64,000 nt of DNA from Sorangium cellulosum So0157-2 (lineage in GTDB: Bacteria; Myxococcota_A; Polyangia; Polyangiales; Polyangiaceae). The position numbers and the translations under genes are program-made. The notes below the pieces were generated by a model. The model was not told the origin of the DNA. It was given only the letters and a program-made list of their open reading frames with translations, and searched no databases. This document shows, one piece after another, positions 27,779 to 37,641 of the stretch. The DNA is taken from NCBI RefSeq assembly GCF_000418325.1, contig NC_021658.1:1-64000 (forward strand), given 5' to 3'. The stretch's first letter is position 1; each line of letters begins with the position of its first letter.

Positions 27779-29571
27779 GAGAGCTCCACCGGCCGCGAGG
27801 ACGGCGTCGCCTCGAGGGTCGCGAGATCCTCTTCGAGCTGCTGCTCCTCGGCGAACGACGCGTACAGCCCGCCGGCGCGGACGAGCTCGTCGTGCGTGCC
27901 GCGCTCGATGACCTGGCCCTGCTCCAGCACGATGATCGCGTCGCACCGCCGCGCGGCCGCCACCCGGTGCGTGATCAGGATGACGGTCCGCCGCGCGGCC
28001 TGTCGCTCGATCGCCGCGAGGATCGCCTGCTCGGTCTTCGCGTCGACGGCGGAGAGCGGATCGTCGAGGACGAGGACGCTCGGCTCGCGCACGAGCGCGC
28101 GCGCGAGCGCGACGCGCTGGCGCTGCCCGCCGGACAGCTGCACGCCCCGCTCGCCGACCACCGTGTCGAAGCCGTCCGGCAGCGAGAGGACCTCGTTCAG
28201 CACCTCGGCCTCGGCCGCGGCGGCGCGGATGGTCTCGAGCGCGGCGGGCGAGTCCGGATCGTCCAGCGAGTACCCGATGTTGCGCGCCACCGTGGTCGAG
28301 AAGAGGAACGCGTCCTGCTGCGCGTAGCCGATGCTCGCGCGCACGGTCTCCAGGGGCAGATCGCAGATGTCGACGCCGTCCAGGAACACCGTGCCGCGCG
28401 GCGTGGGCATGAGCCGGGCGAGCAGCGTGGCGATGGTGCTCTTGCCCGAGCCCGTGCGCCCCACGATCGCGAGCGTGCCGCCCGCCTCGATGTCGAAGCT
28501 CACCCCGTCGACCACCTTCCTCGCGCCGTGGGAGAAGCCCAGCTCCTTGACGGAGATGGCGCCGCGGACGACCTCGGGGGCGGCCATCGGGCCGCTCACG
28601 ACCTCGGGGATGGCGTCGAAGATGGCCTTGAGCCGCACGTAGCCGGCGCGGCCGCGCTGGACGATCGCGGCGACGAAGCCGAGGGCGAGCACCGGCCACG
28701 TGAGCCGCAGCAGCGCGAGCCAGAAGGACACGAAGTCCCCCCTCGTCATCTGCTGCTCCAGTACGAGCTGCCCGCCGTACCAGAAGACGATGAGCACGCC
28801 GACCGAGCTGATGGCCCCCATGAGCGGCCCCATGGAGCCGCGCAGCTTGGCGAGCGAGAGGCTCTTCTCGAGGTACGCCTGGTTCGTGCTCGAGAACGCG
28901 GCCATCTCGGACGCCTCGAGCGCGAACGAACGGACGACCCGGACGCCCGCGAGGCTCGCGAGGACGCGGTCGCTCATGGCGCCGATCGCCTCCTGGTTGT
29001 CGCGGGTGCGGATGAAGAGCTTGGTCGAGAACGACCGGGTGACGAGCATCAGCGCCGGCATCGTCAGGAGCGCCGCGAGCGTGAGCCGCTTCGAGATGTT
29101 GAGCATCACGTACAGGGCGCTCGCGAACGCGAAGAGCGAGCCGACGACGTTCAGCAGGCCGAAGCCGAGGAGGAGGCGAACCTGCGTCAGGTCGTTCGTC
29201 GCCCGGCTCATGATGTCGCCGGTCGGCATCTTGCGGAAGAAGGCCGGCCCGAGCTTGTGCAGGCGCGCGAGCAGGATCGCCCGGAGCTCGTACTCGACGT
29301 TGCGGCCCGCCGTGAAGATGGTGACCCGCGAGAACACGCGCATGATCGCGGCGCCCACGCTCACCGCGAGCATGAGGAGCGCCGCCCGCGAGGCCTCGCC
29401 CGACTGGAGCTGCACGGCGGCGTCGACGGCGTCCTTGACGAGGAAGTCGCGCTTGGCCATGAGCAGCTGCTGCGTCGCGAGCAGCGCCGAGCCGGTCAGG
29501 TAGAGCGGGAGCTTGCTGCGGAACTGGGCGCCGAGGCCCACGGGGTAGGTTGAAGGATCGCGCTTGACCAT
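27775..29571 (-). CDS. ABC exporter half-transporter with a degenerate nucleotide site
   Basis: A 598-aa ABC exporter half with six N-terminal helices and an ATPase domain: Walker A GRTGSGKST, canonical LSGGQRQR and switch His in LITHRVA. The residue after Walker B is Asp, not Glu (VLVLDDPLSAVDAKTE), so this subunit contributes the degenerate site typical of heterodimeric exporters, while its partner keeps the Glu. ATG 29571 gives the normal length; the frame is open further upstream but not conserved there. Its stop overlaps the partner's start by 4 nt. The KOW-domain gene ends 26 bp upstream on the same strand. Confidence 0.92.
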   Translation of the reverse strand: MVKRDPSTYPVGLGAQFRSKLPLYLTGSALLATQQLLMAKRDFLVKDAVDAAVQLQSGEASRAALLMLAVSVGAAIMRVFSRVTIFTAGRNVEYELRAILLARLHKLGPAFFRKMPTGDIMSRATNDLTQVRLLLGFGLLNVVGSLFAFASALYVMLNISKRLTLAALLTMPALMLVTRSFSTKLFIRTRDNQEAIGAMSDRVLASLAGVRVVRSFALEASEMAAFSSTNQAYLEKSLSLAKLRGSMGPLMGAISSVGVLIVFWYGGQLVLEQQMTRGDFVSFWLALLRLTWPVLALGFVAAIVQRGRAGYVRLKAIFDAIPEVVSGPMAAPEVVRGAISVKELGFSHGARKVVDGVSFDIEAGGTLAIVGRTGSGKSTIATLLARLMPTPRGTVFLDGVDICDLPLETVRASIGYAQQDAFLFSTTVARNIGYSLDDPDSPAALETIRAAAAEAEVLNEVLSLPDGFDTVVGERGVQLSGGQRQRVALARALVREPSVLVLDDPLSAVDAKTEQAILAAIERQAARRTVILITHRVAAARRCDAIIVLEQGQVIERGTHDELVRAGGLYASFAEEQQLEEDLATLEATPSSRPVELS

Positions 29572-29597
29572 TGCGGGGGAGTGCCGCGCGGCGACGC

Positions 29598-31013
29598 TCA
29601 GCGCGCCTTGCGCGGCGTCGGCGCGAGCGGCTTGCGGTGCGATGTCGACAGCGCGGGTCGATCCCGCCCGTCGACCACGAGCTCGAGATCGTCGAGCTCG
29701 AGCCTGGTCGCGAGCAGGCCGAGAAGGACGCGCGCGCCTCCGCGGCCATCGAGCTCGCTCACCACGCCGATCTTGTCGCCGAACGGCCCTCGGCGCACGC
29801 GGACGCGGCTCCCCTTCTCGAGCGCTCCGCCCTTCGCGGGCTCCGGCGCGGGCTTCGCCGCGGCGTCCGGCTCGCCGGACGGAGCGCGCTGCGCCCGCGG
29901 CGCGGGCTCGGCCGGCGGCCTCTGCGGAGCTTCGGCCTTCGCCTGCGGCTCCGCCTCGCCATGCGGCGCTCGCCGGGCCGGGGCGCCGCCCTCCGCGCCG
30001 TGCCTCGGCGCGGGCCGCGGCTCTCCTCCGCGACCGGCGCCGCCGCCGCTCGTCGACTTGAACAGCGTCGCCAGGGTCGGCCGGCGGGCGGGGAGGGCGG
30101 CCTCGACGCGCTCGTCGCCGCGGGCCCGCGCCTGCTCCATCGATCGCTCGCGCGCCCGGGCCTGCTCGGAGCGCCACCGCTCGTTCTCGGCCTCGAGCTC
30201 GGCGTGAGCGCGCGCCCGCTCCTGCTCGATGCCCTCGAGCTTGTGGTCGAGCGCGATGCGATCGTTCTCGCGCGACCACGCGACGAGCCGGTAGATGGGG
30301 GCCAGCGCGACGAGCGCGTCCTCGAGCTGCTCGTCGAGGATGTCGGCGTGCTCGATCGCGGTCTCGCGCGGGACCGACCAGCCGATCCAGAGCGGCACCT
30401 GACCGTCGGCGGCGCGGCGGAGCATCTCCGTGATCGCGTCGCGCGTGGCCGCGCTGCAGGCCACGCGATCGCCACCGCCGGCGCCGAAGGAGAACTGCTC
30501 CGGGAGCGCGCGGAGCGCGCTCGTGAGCTCGGCCGCGAGCGGCGAGGCCGGCTCGCCGGTCGCCTCCTCGGTCGCCGAGAGGCGGGCGCGGAGGTTGTCG
30601 ACGTCGACCTTCGCGTCCGGGTGGACGGCGAAGCACACCTGCACCTCGCCCTCCGAGATGCGCAGCGCGAGGAACGCGTGCCGCGTGTAGGGGCTCGGAT
30701 CGTCGATCGCATCGGAGATCGACCGGCCACGATCGAGCAGGCGATCGAGCTCGTCGCGCGCGACCTGATCGCGCCAGAAGAAGACCCACTGGCAGTCGGC
30801 CCGGTGCTTGTTGCGGATCGAGGGATGCTCGTCCGAGCCATGCACGTCGACCGAGATGCCGAGCTCGCTCAGCCGGGTGACGACGCCGCGCGCCCAGGCG
30901 AGCGCGCGCTGCTTCACCTCGAGTCGGGGGCGCGAGTAGGCCTTCGAGGTCGCCTTTTCGGCGGCGTACGCGTCGAAGTCACGAGCGGTGAGGTGCAGGG
31001 AGGGATGGCTCAT
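29598..31013 (-). CDS. Unrecognised protein with coiled coil and C-terminal KOW-like motif
   Basis: A 471-aa soluble protein, first gene of a likely operon with the two ABC halves (26-bp gap). The N-terminal 240 residues form a folded domain I do not recognise, containing HGSDEHPSIRNKHRADCQWVFF-like text (positions 57-78) and AVHPDAKVDVDNL. Residues 255-300 are a Glu/Arg/Ala-rich coiled coil, followed by a 90-residue Pro/Ala-rich linker. The end (about 405-450) has the KOW pattern found in NusG and L24, GSRVRVRRGPFGDKIGVV, which suggests RNA or ribosome contact. No function is claimed. Confidence 0.7.
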   Translation of the reverse strand: MSHPSLHLTARDFDAYAAEKATSKAYSRPRLEVKQRALAWARGVVTRLSELGISVDVHGSDEHPSIRNKHRADCQWVFFWRDQVARDELDRLLDRGRSISDAIDDPSPYTRHAFLALRISEGEVQVCFAVHPDAKVDVDNLRARLSATEEATGEPASPLAAELTSALRALPEQFSFGAGGGDRVACSAATRDAITEMLRRAADGQVPLWIGWSVPRETAIEHADILDEQLEDALVALAPIYRLVAWSRENDRIALDHKLEGIEQERARAHAELEAENERWRSEQARARERSMEQARARGDERVEAALPARRPTLATLFKSTSGGGAGRGGEPRPAPRHGAEGGAPARRAPHGEAEPQAKAEAPQRPPAEPAPRAQRAPSGEPDAAAKPAPEPAKGGALEKGSRVRVRRGPFGDKIGVVSELDGRGGARVLLGLLATRLELDDLELVVDGRDRPALSTSHRKPLAPTPRKAR

Positions 31014-31073
31014 TGCTTCGACTGGGTGCGAGGCGCGGCGTGGCGTGGCGTGGACGGGCGCAGCCCGCGGTCG

Positions 31074-31100
31074 GTCACGGGAGGAGCTGAGCTCCTCGTG
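31074..31100. repeat. Inverted repeat in the KOW/zinc-ribbon gap
   Basis: GAGGAGCT-G-AGCTCCTC (31081-31097) is a 17-bp dyad, extended by CAC/GTG with a two-base offset. It lies 60 bp upstream of the KOW gene in the 380-bp divergent gap 31014-31393, which holds no supported gene. Confidence 0.7.
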
Positions 31101-31141
31101 AAAGTCGCGCGGATGGTATCGTGAGGAGCTTCGAAATCAAA

Positions 31142-31182
31142 GCCTCCACGCCGCGCGATCGATCCCGGCGATGCGTGGAGGC
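31142..31182. repeat. 10-bp stem inverted repeat in the same gap
   Basis: GCCTCCACGC (31142-31151) and GCGTGGAGGC (31173-31182) are perfect complements around 21 nt. A further TGACA-AGCA-TGTCA dyad lies at 31200-31213. In this divergent region they may be operators or an RNA hairpin. Confidence 0.7.
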
Positions 31183-31393
31183 GGCACGCTTGACCGCCAT
31201 GACAAGCATGTCACCGTAGGCGCTCCCGTGCCCCCTCAAGAGGGCGATCCCACCCAGTTCATCGAGATCCCCGCGTAAATTGCGCATCTCCGGCGCAGCG
31301 GGGCCGCTCCCGGGCGCTCCCGTTTACCCCAGTCACCCCGAGCACCCGAGCCCGTGAGCCTGCGAGGCCCGTCGGCCTGACGAAAGAGGAATC

Positions 31394-32023
31394 ATGGAAC
31401 AGCATCGAGACGAGCACATTGTCTGCGCGAGCTGCGGCACGTCGTTCCTATTCTCGGCTGCGGAAGCCGCCGTCTACGCCGAACGGAGGCTCGCGGCCCC
31501 GCCGAAGCGGTGCCGGACCTGCCGCCGCGCGCGCAAGGACAACCGAGGGGAGCACGAGAGCGCGTCGACCGCCCGCGCGGCGCAGCACCAGCGCCCTGGG
31601 CCGGCCCGGAGCGCCGGCGGCGGGTACCGCGGCGCGGCGCGCGGCGATGGTCGGCCTCGGCAGCCCCGCTACACGGGCGACGTGAACGAGTACCGCAGCC
31701 CGATGCAGGACGCGTACTCGGGGCTCGCGCCCGCGTGGACGGTGCCGAGCCAGTACCCGCGCGCCTCGCGCGGCCCGCGCCGTCCGCGCGGCGGCGCGCC
31801 CGCCCGCGACGACGGCAACTACCGCGCGCCGTCGTTCGCCGGCGAGCGCCGTGCTCCCGCGCAGGGCCGCGCCGCGGCGCAGCCGCCGCGCGCGCCGCGC
31901 AACCGTCCGACGTTCTCGATCACCTGCAAGTCGTGCGGCGCCGAGGGCGAGGTCCCGTTCAAGCCGGTCGAGGGCCGCGACGTGTTCTGTCAGGCGTGCT
32001 ACCGCGCGCGCAAGCCTTCCTGA
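31394..32023 (+). CDS. Double zinc-ribbon protein
   Basis: A 209-aa protein with a zinc ribbon at each end. Residues 9-50 follow the probable zinc-ribbon family pattern: CASCGTSFLFSAAEAAVYA then PPKRCRTCRRARK. Residues 170-207 carry a second ribbon, CKSCGAEGEVPFKP and FCQACYRARKPS. The middle is an Arg/Gly/Tyr/Pro-rich, probably disordered stretch reminiscent of RNA-binding proteins. A role in nucleic-acid binding is plausible but not shown. ATG 31394 has AAAGAGGA just upstream, and a strong hairpin follows the stop. Confidence 0.75.
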   Translation: MEQHRDEHIVCASCGTSFLFSAAEAAVYAERRLAAPPKRCRTCRRARKDNRGEHESASTARAAQHQRPGPARSAGGGYRGAARGDGRPRQPRYTGDVNEYRSPMQDAYSGLAPAWTVPSQYPRASRGPRRPRGGAPARDDGNYRAPSFAGERRAPAQGRAAAQPPRAPRNRPTFSITCKSCGAEGEVPFKPVEGRDVFCQACYRARKPS

Positions 32024-32055
32024 AGACCCCGCCAGCGCGGCCGCGAGCGCGCAGC

Positions 32056-32079
32056 AGCCCGGCCGTCCCAGGCCGGGCT
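32056..32079. terminator. Bidirectional terminator candidate after the zinc-ribbon gene
   Basis: AGCCCGGCC and GGCCGGGCT form a perfect 9-bp stem with a 6-nt loop, followed by CTCTC, between two convergent genes. It is the best intrinsic terminator candidate in the window. Confidence 0.6.
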
Positions 32080-32103
32080 CTCTCGGGCGGAGCCAGCACC
32101 TAG

Positions 32104-33999
<1,896 letters not shown>

Positions 34000-34180
34000 C
34001 TGCTGCCGCTGGCGGGCGAGGGACCAAGGTCATGGTCCCCGAGAACACGCGCCCCTGTAAAGGGTTGGGAGGCACGCCCCTCCCGAAAGCTCGATCCTAT
34101 TCCTTCGGGTTGCGTCGCGGCTAGGCTACCTGCTCCAGGTGTGGGGCGGATCGCACGCGAGGCCCTTGCGCGCGGGCAGA

Positions 34181-35023
34181 TCACGGTTCAGGTGCATTCT
34201 TCCGCAGTTCGGCGATCCGGCCGGCGATCTCGGCGAACCCGCGGCCCATGGGCAGGGAGGCCACGAACCGCGGCGGCACGGAGAGCTTGCCGAGGTGGGC
34301 GCGCACGTTGGCTACGCCGAAGGTCAACGCAAATGCAGCGAAAGCGACGCCGTCGTTGCCGCTGTCGCCCACGAAGGCGTAGCGGTACCGCGCGCGGGTC
34401 GGATCCTCGCCGAACCGGCTCGAGAGCAGGCGCACGGCGCCCGTCGCCTTGTCGGACGGGTCGCGGGTGAGGTGGAGGTGGACGCTCGAGACGAGCGTCC
34501 TCACCCCCCGCTCGCGGAGCTCGGCGCGCATCCTCTGCACGTCCTCGGGCGGGACGCGCCGGTGCTCGCCGATGTCGATGGTGACGTCGGTCACCCTCTG
34601 GTCGTTGTCGTCTGCGAGCGCCGCCGCGGGAAAACGACGCACCATGTCATCGGCGAGCGCGACGAGCTCGGCCCGACGGGCCCGCCGCGTGCCGCGGTCG
34701 AGCGCGTCGAGCGTGACGACGCGGCTCGCGCCGGCGCTCGGGGCGAGCCCTTCTCCGGGGCCGGCCTGCTCGCGGACCAGCGCGACGGCGCCGTTCTCGA
34801 CGATCGTCGCGTCGATCGGCCACTGCCGCTGGATCACCTCGCCCCATCCGGCGGGCCTGCCGGTGCAGGCGATCAACGCGAGCCCGGTCTCGCGCAGACG
34901 GAAGAGCGCGCCGTAGGCGGACTCGGTCAGGGCGCCGTGATCCAGCACGGTGTCGTCGAGGTCGAAGATCACCCCGGCGAGGCCGCGCGCGGCGTCGGGG
35001 GTCAGCAGGGAGAGCGGGTTCAT
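34181..35023 (-). CDS. HAD-superfamily phosphatase, subclass IIB-like
   Basis: A 280-aa haloacid-dehalogenase-type phosphohydrolase. Motif I is IFDLDDTVLDHG with the nucleophile Asp, motif II is IACTGRP, and motifs III/IV are the Lys of DPSDKATG and GDSGNDGVAF. The alpha/beta cap between motifs II and III fits sugar phosphatases such as mannosyl-3-phosphoglycerate or trehalose-phosphate phosphatase; the true substrate is open. It starts 10 bp after rlmI on the same strand and is probably co-transcribed with it. Confidence 0.82.
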   Translation of the reverse strand: MNPLSLLTPDAARGLAGVIFDLDDTVLDHGALTESAYGALFRLRETGLALIACTGRPAGWGEVIQRQWPIDATIVENGAVALVREQAGPGEGLAPSAGASRVVTLDALDRGTRRARRAELVALADDMVRRFPAAALADDNDQRVTDVTIDIGEHRRVPPEDVQRMRAELRERGVRTLVSSVHLHLTRDPSDKATGAVRLLSSRFGEDPTRARYRYAFVGDSGNDGVAFAAFALTFGVANVRAHLGKLSVPPRFVASLPMGRGFAEIAGRIAELRKNAPEP

Positions 35024-35033
35024 GGGGCGATTC

Positions 35034-36233
35034 TCAGAGCGCGTCGATGCGCGCGATGAGGCTCTTCAGGTAGAGCCCTTCGGGGAAGGCCGCGGGGACG
35101 GGGTGGTCGCCCCCCTGGAAGTGCCGGTCGAACACCGCCGCCTGCATGCGGGCGTCGCGCGCGCCGAGGGCGAGCACCCGGGTCAGGTCGTCGAGGCTCA
35201 CGGCGCTGGAGCAGGAGCAGAGCACGACGATGCCGCCCGGCCGCGTGGCGCGGCACGCCCCGGACGCGAGGCGCCGGTAGGCGGTGAGCGCGGCGTCCTT
35301 GGAGGCGCGCGTGCCCGCGAGCTTCGGCGGGTCGCAGATGACGAGGTCGAAGCCCCCCTGCCTCGACGCGTTCTGCAGCGCCTTGCGGGCGTCGTCGCGC
35401 GTGAACTTGATCCGGTCGAGCAGCCCGTTCTCCCGCGCGCACTCGGCCCCGACCTCGAGCGCCGTCGCGCTCTCGTCGATCGCGAGGACCTCGCTCGCCC
35501 CGCCGCGTGCCGCCGCCATGGCGAAGGTGCCGACGAAGCAGAACGCGTCGAGCACGCGCCGGTTGTGGGCGAGCTGCTCCACGCGGGTCCGCAGCGTCCG
35601 CTGGTCCAGGTAGAACCCGGTCTTGTGGCCGAGCGCGAGCGGGATCGTGTACCGCAGCCCTCGCTCGACGAACCGCAGCTGATCGAGCCCGAAGTCGCCG
35701 CGCACCACGCCGGCGTCGGCGGTGAACCCCTCGAGCTTCGCGAGCGACTCCGGCGTCCTGTCCACGATCGCGCGCGGCGAGAGCGCCGCCTGGAGGGCGT
35801 CGAAGATCACCCCCTCGCGGCGCTTGATCCCGATCGTCCCGAGCTGCACGACCGCCGTGTCGCCGAACAGGTCGACGATGAGCCCGGGCAGCCCGTCCCC
35901 CTCCGCATGGATCAGCCGGAAGGCGTCGGTCTCGTGGCCGGGCGCCCGCGCGGGCAGGCCGAGCTCGCGGCGGTGCGCGATGGCGCGCTCGATCCGGTGC
36001 CGGAACAGGGCCGCGTCGATCGGCCTGTCCTCGCGCGTGTACATGCGCACCGGGATGGCCGAGCGGGGGGTGTAGAGCCCGCGGCCGAGCACGCTGCCGT
36101 ACGGGTCGGTGACCACGACCTCGTCGCCGGCGACGGCGCCGCCCTCGATGCGCGCGATCGCCTGAGCGAACACCCAGGGATGCCCCGACCACACCGGCCG
36201 AACATGACCCTGCTTCAACGTAACCGTAGGCAT
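35034..36233 (-). CDS. rlmI: RlmI-like 23S rRNA (cytosine) methyltransferase
   Basis: A 399-aa SAM-dependent RNA methyltransferase. An N-terminal PUA-type RNA-binding domain (GHPWVFAQAIARIEG) is followed by the EEHEA-like middle region and a Rossmann fold with GHKTGFYLDQR, LDAFCFVGTFAMAAARGGA, the catalytic-loop LVICDPPKLA and a conserved CSCSSAVS. RlmI makes 5-methylcytidine in 23S rRNA; the exact position here is inferred from family. It precedes the HAD gene by 10 bp. Confidence 0.9.
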   Translation of the reverse strand: MPTVTLKQGHVRPVWSGHPWVFAQAIARIEGGAVAGDEVVVTDPYGSVLGRGLYTPRSAIPVRMYTREDRPIDAALFRHRIERAIAHRRELGLPARAPGHETDAFRLIHAEGDGLPGLIVDLFGDTAVVQLGTIGIKRREGVIFDALQAALSPRAIVDRTPESLAKLEGFTADAGVVRGDFGLDQLRFVERGLRYTIPLALGHKTGFYLDQRTLRTRVEQLAHNRRVLDAFCFVGTFAMAAARGGASEVLAIDESATALEVGAECARENGLLDRIKFTRDDARKALQNASRQGGFDLVICDPPKLAGTRASKDAALTAYRRLASGACRATRPGGIVVLCSCSSAVSLDDLTRVLALGARDARMQAAVFDRHFQGGDHPVPAAFPEGLYLKSLIARIDAL

Positions 36234-36466
36234 GATGAACCCGATTGCTCTCGATGGTGGCGGGGCTGCCGGCGGGCGGCCCCGCCGTGACGTTTGCCGT
36301 GGGAGCTAGTACCCTGCGGGACGGCGCGCGTGTGAACCTTCCGCCACAGCGCGCCGTGGCGGCCGATGCACGCCGGCGTGCTTCCTGGCCATGGTGACGA
36401 CAATCCAGCGAGATGGTCGATGGCATCCCGGTTGCTAACTTCCCTGCACCGAAGAGGAGTCGCCCG

Positions 36467-37402
36467 ATGCGCCGTTGCTTGACCCATGTCCTTGTTGCCG
36501 TGGCGATGACCGCGCCGATGAGCGCGCTCGCGCAGGAGAACAACAACTGTCCTCCCGGCGCGTGGTTCTGTGAGGAAGTGGAGCCGCCCGGCGATCCCGC
36601 CGCTGAGCCGCCGCCCGCCGCCGCTGCCGAGCCCCCCCCGGCCGAGGCGTTGCCCCCCCCACCGCCGGCCCCACCCCCGCCACGGGGCAGGCGCGCGACC
36701 CGTCCGGCCCCGCCCCCGGTCGTCGTCTACCAGACCTCGCCGTCCGGCCCGCCGCCGCAGGTCATCGTCGTGACGCCCGGGTCCGCTCCTCCGCCGCGCG
36801 TGGTCGTGCGCCGCGTGATCCCGCCGGCGCCGCCGCCGCCGCCGAAGCTGCGCTGGCGCCGCCAGTGGGGCGTCAACTTCCGCGTCCAGGGGCTCATGAT
36901 GGGCCGCGAGCACGGCGGCGCGGAGGAGGCCGGCATGGGCGGCGTCGGGGTCAGCCTGCGGTACCGGCCCGTCCCCGCGTTCGCGCTCGACCTCGGCGCC
37001 GACCTCCTCGCGGGCACCGACTACAACGGTCACGAGCGGACGGAAGTGCCGCTCTCGCTCAGCGCGATGCTGTTCGTCAACCCGCGCAGCCGCACGCAGT
37101 TCTACTTCACGGGCGGCCTGAACATGTCGCACGCCGAGGTCGAGCGGCCCTGGGGCGAGGCCGCGGCCAGCGGCGAGGAGTTCGTTCCGAACACCGAGTA
37201 CGACTACTTCGGCGCGCACGGCGGCATCGGCCTCGAGTTCCGGCTCTCCCCCCGCCTCGCCCTGAACATCGATGCGCTCGGGTTCGTGCGCAGCCGCACG
37301 GACGACGGCGTCGTCCCCGAGTTCAGGGATCCCGAGACCGGACGCACGACCGATACGTCGGGCGGGGGGCTCTTCCGCGGTGGGCTCACCGTTTACTGGT
37401 GA
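36467..37402 (+). CDS. Predicted outer-membrane beta-barrel protein with Pro-rich linker
   Basis: A 311-aa exported protein. The signal peptide (residues 1-22, ending ALAQ) is followed by a short Cys-containing segment and an 80-residue Pro/Ala/Val-rich linker. From about residue 125 the alternating aromatic/hydrophobic pattern (VNFRVQGLMMG, VGVSLRYRP, ALDLGADLL, RTQFYFTGGLNM, GIGLEFRLSPRLALNIDALGFV) and the closing aromatic GLTVYW are typical of an 8-stranded OmpA/OmpW-like barrel. ATG 36467 is preferred over an upstream in-frame start because GAAGAGGAG precedes it and the signal peptide begins there. Function unknown. Confidence 0.78.
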   Translation: MRRCLTHVLVAVAMTAPMSALAQENNNCPPGAWFCEEVEPPGDPAAEPPPAAAAEPPPAEALPPPPPAPPPPRGRRATRPAPPPVVVYQTSPSGPPPQVIVVTPGSAPPPRVVVRRVIPPAPPPPPKLRWRRQWGVNFRVQGLMMGREHGGAEEAGMGGVGVSLRYRPVPAFALDLGADLLAGTDYNGHERTEVPLSLSAMLFVNPRSRTQFYFTGGLNMSHAEVERPWGEAAASGEEFVPNTEYDYFGAHGGIGLEFRLSPRLALNIDALGFVRSRTDDGVVPEFRDPETGRTTDTSGGGLFRGGLTVYW

Positions 37403-37627
37403 CCGTATCGCACCAGGCCCTCCCGGGCGAACGTCGCGAACGGGCCCGAGCGTAGGCAGGGCGAGCGAGGGCTGCTGCAGGGGCGCGAGCGAGCTCGACC
37501 GGCGTATCGAGCCGTGCAGCAGCTCGTCAGGAAGGGCCTCGCCTCCCCGTCCGCCCTGACCGCGCGAGGCTCGCGGCGGCTTCGATCTCCTCGGGTTGCC
37601 GCCGGGCTCCCGGCGGCTCCCGCGCGG

Positions 37628-37633
37628 TATAAC
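37628..37633 (+). promoter_or_regulatory. Putative -10 of lnt (possible leaderless mRNA)
   Basis: TATAAC (five of six to consensus) ends 8 nt before the lnt GTG, the same spacing as at hemB. No -35 is obvious. Confidence 0.35.
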
Positions 37634-37641
37634 GCCGCATC

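Noticed and set aside
31075..31287. A 70-codon frame in the gap before the zinc-ribbon gene
   Set aside because: No ribosome site or known motif, and it spans the inverted repeats.
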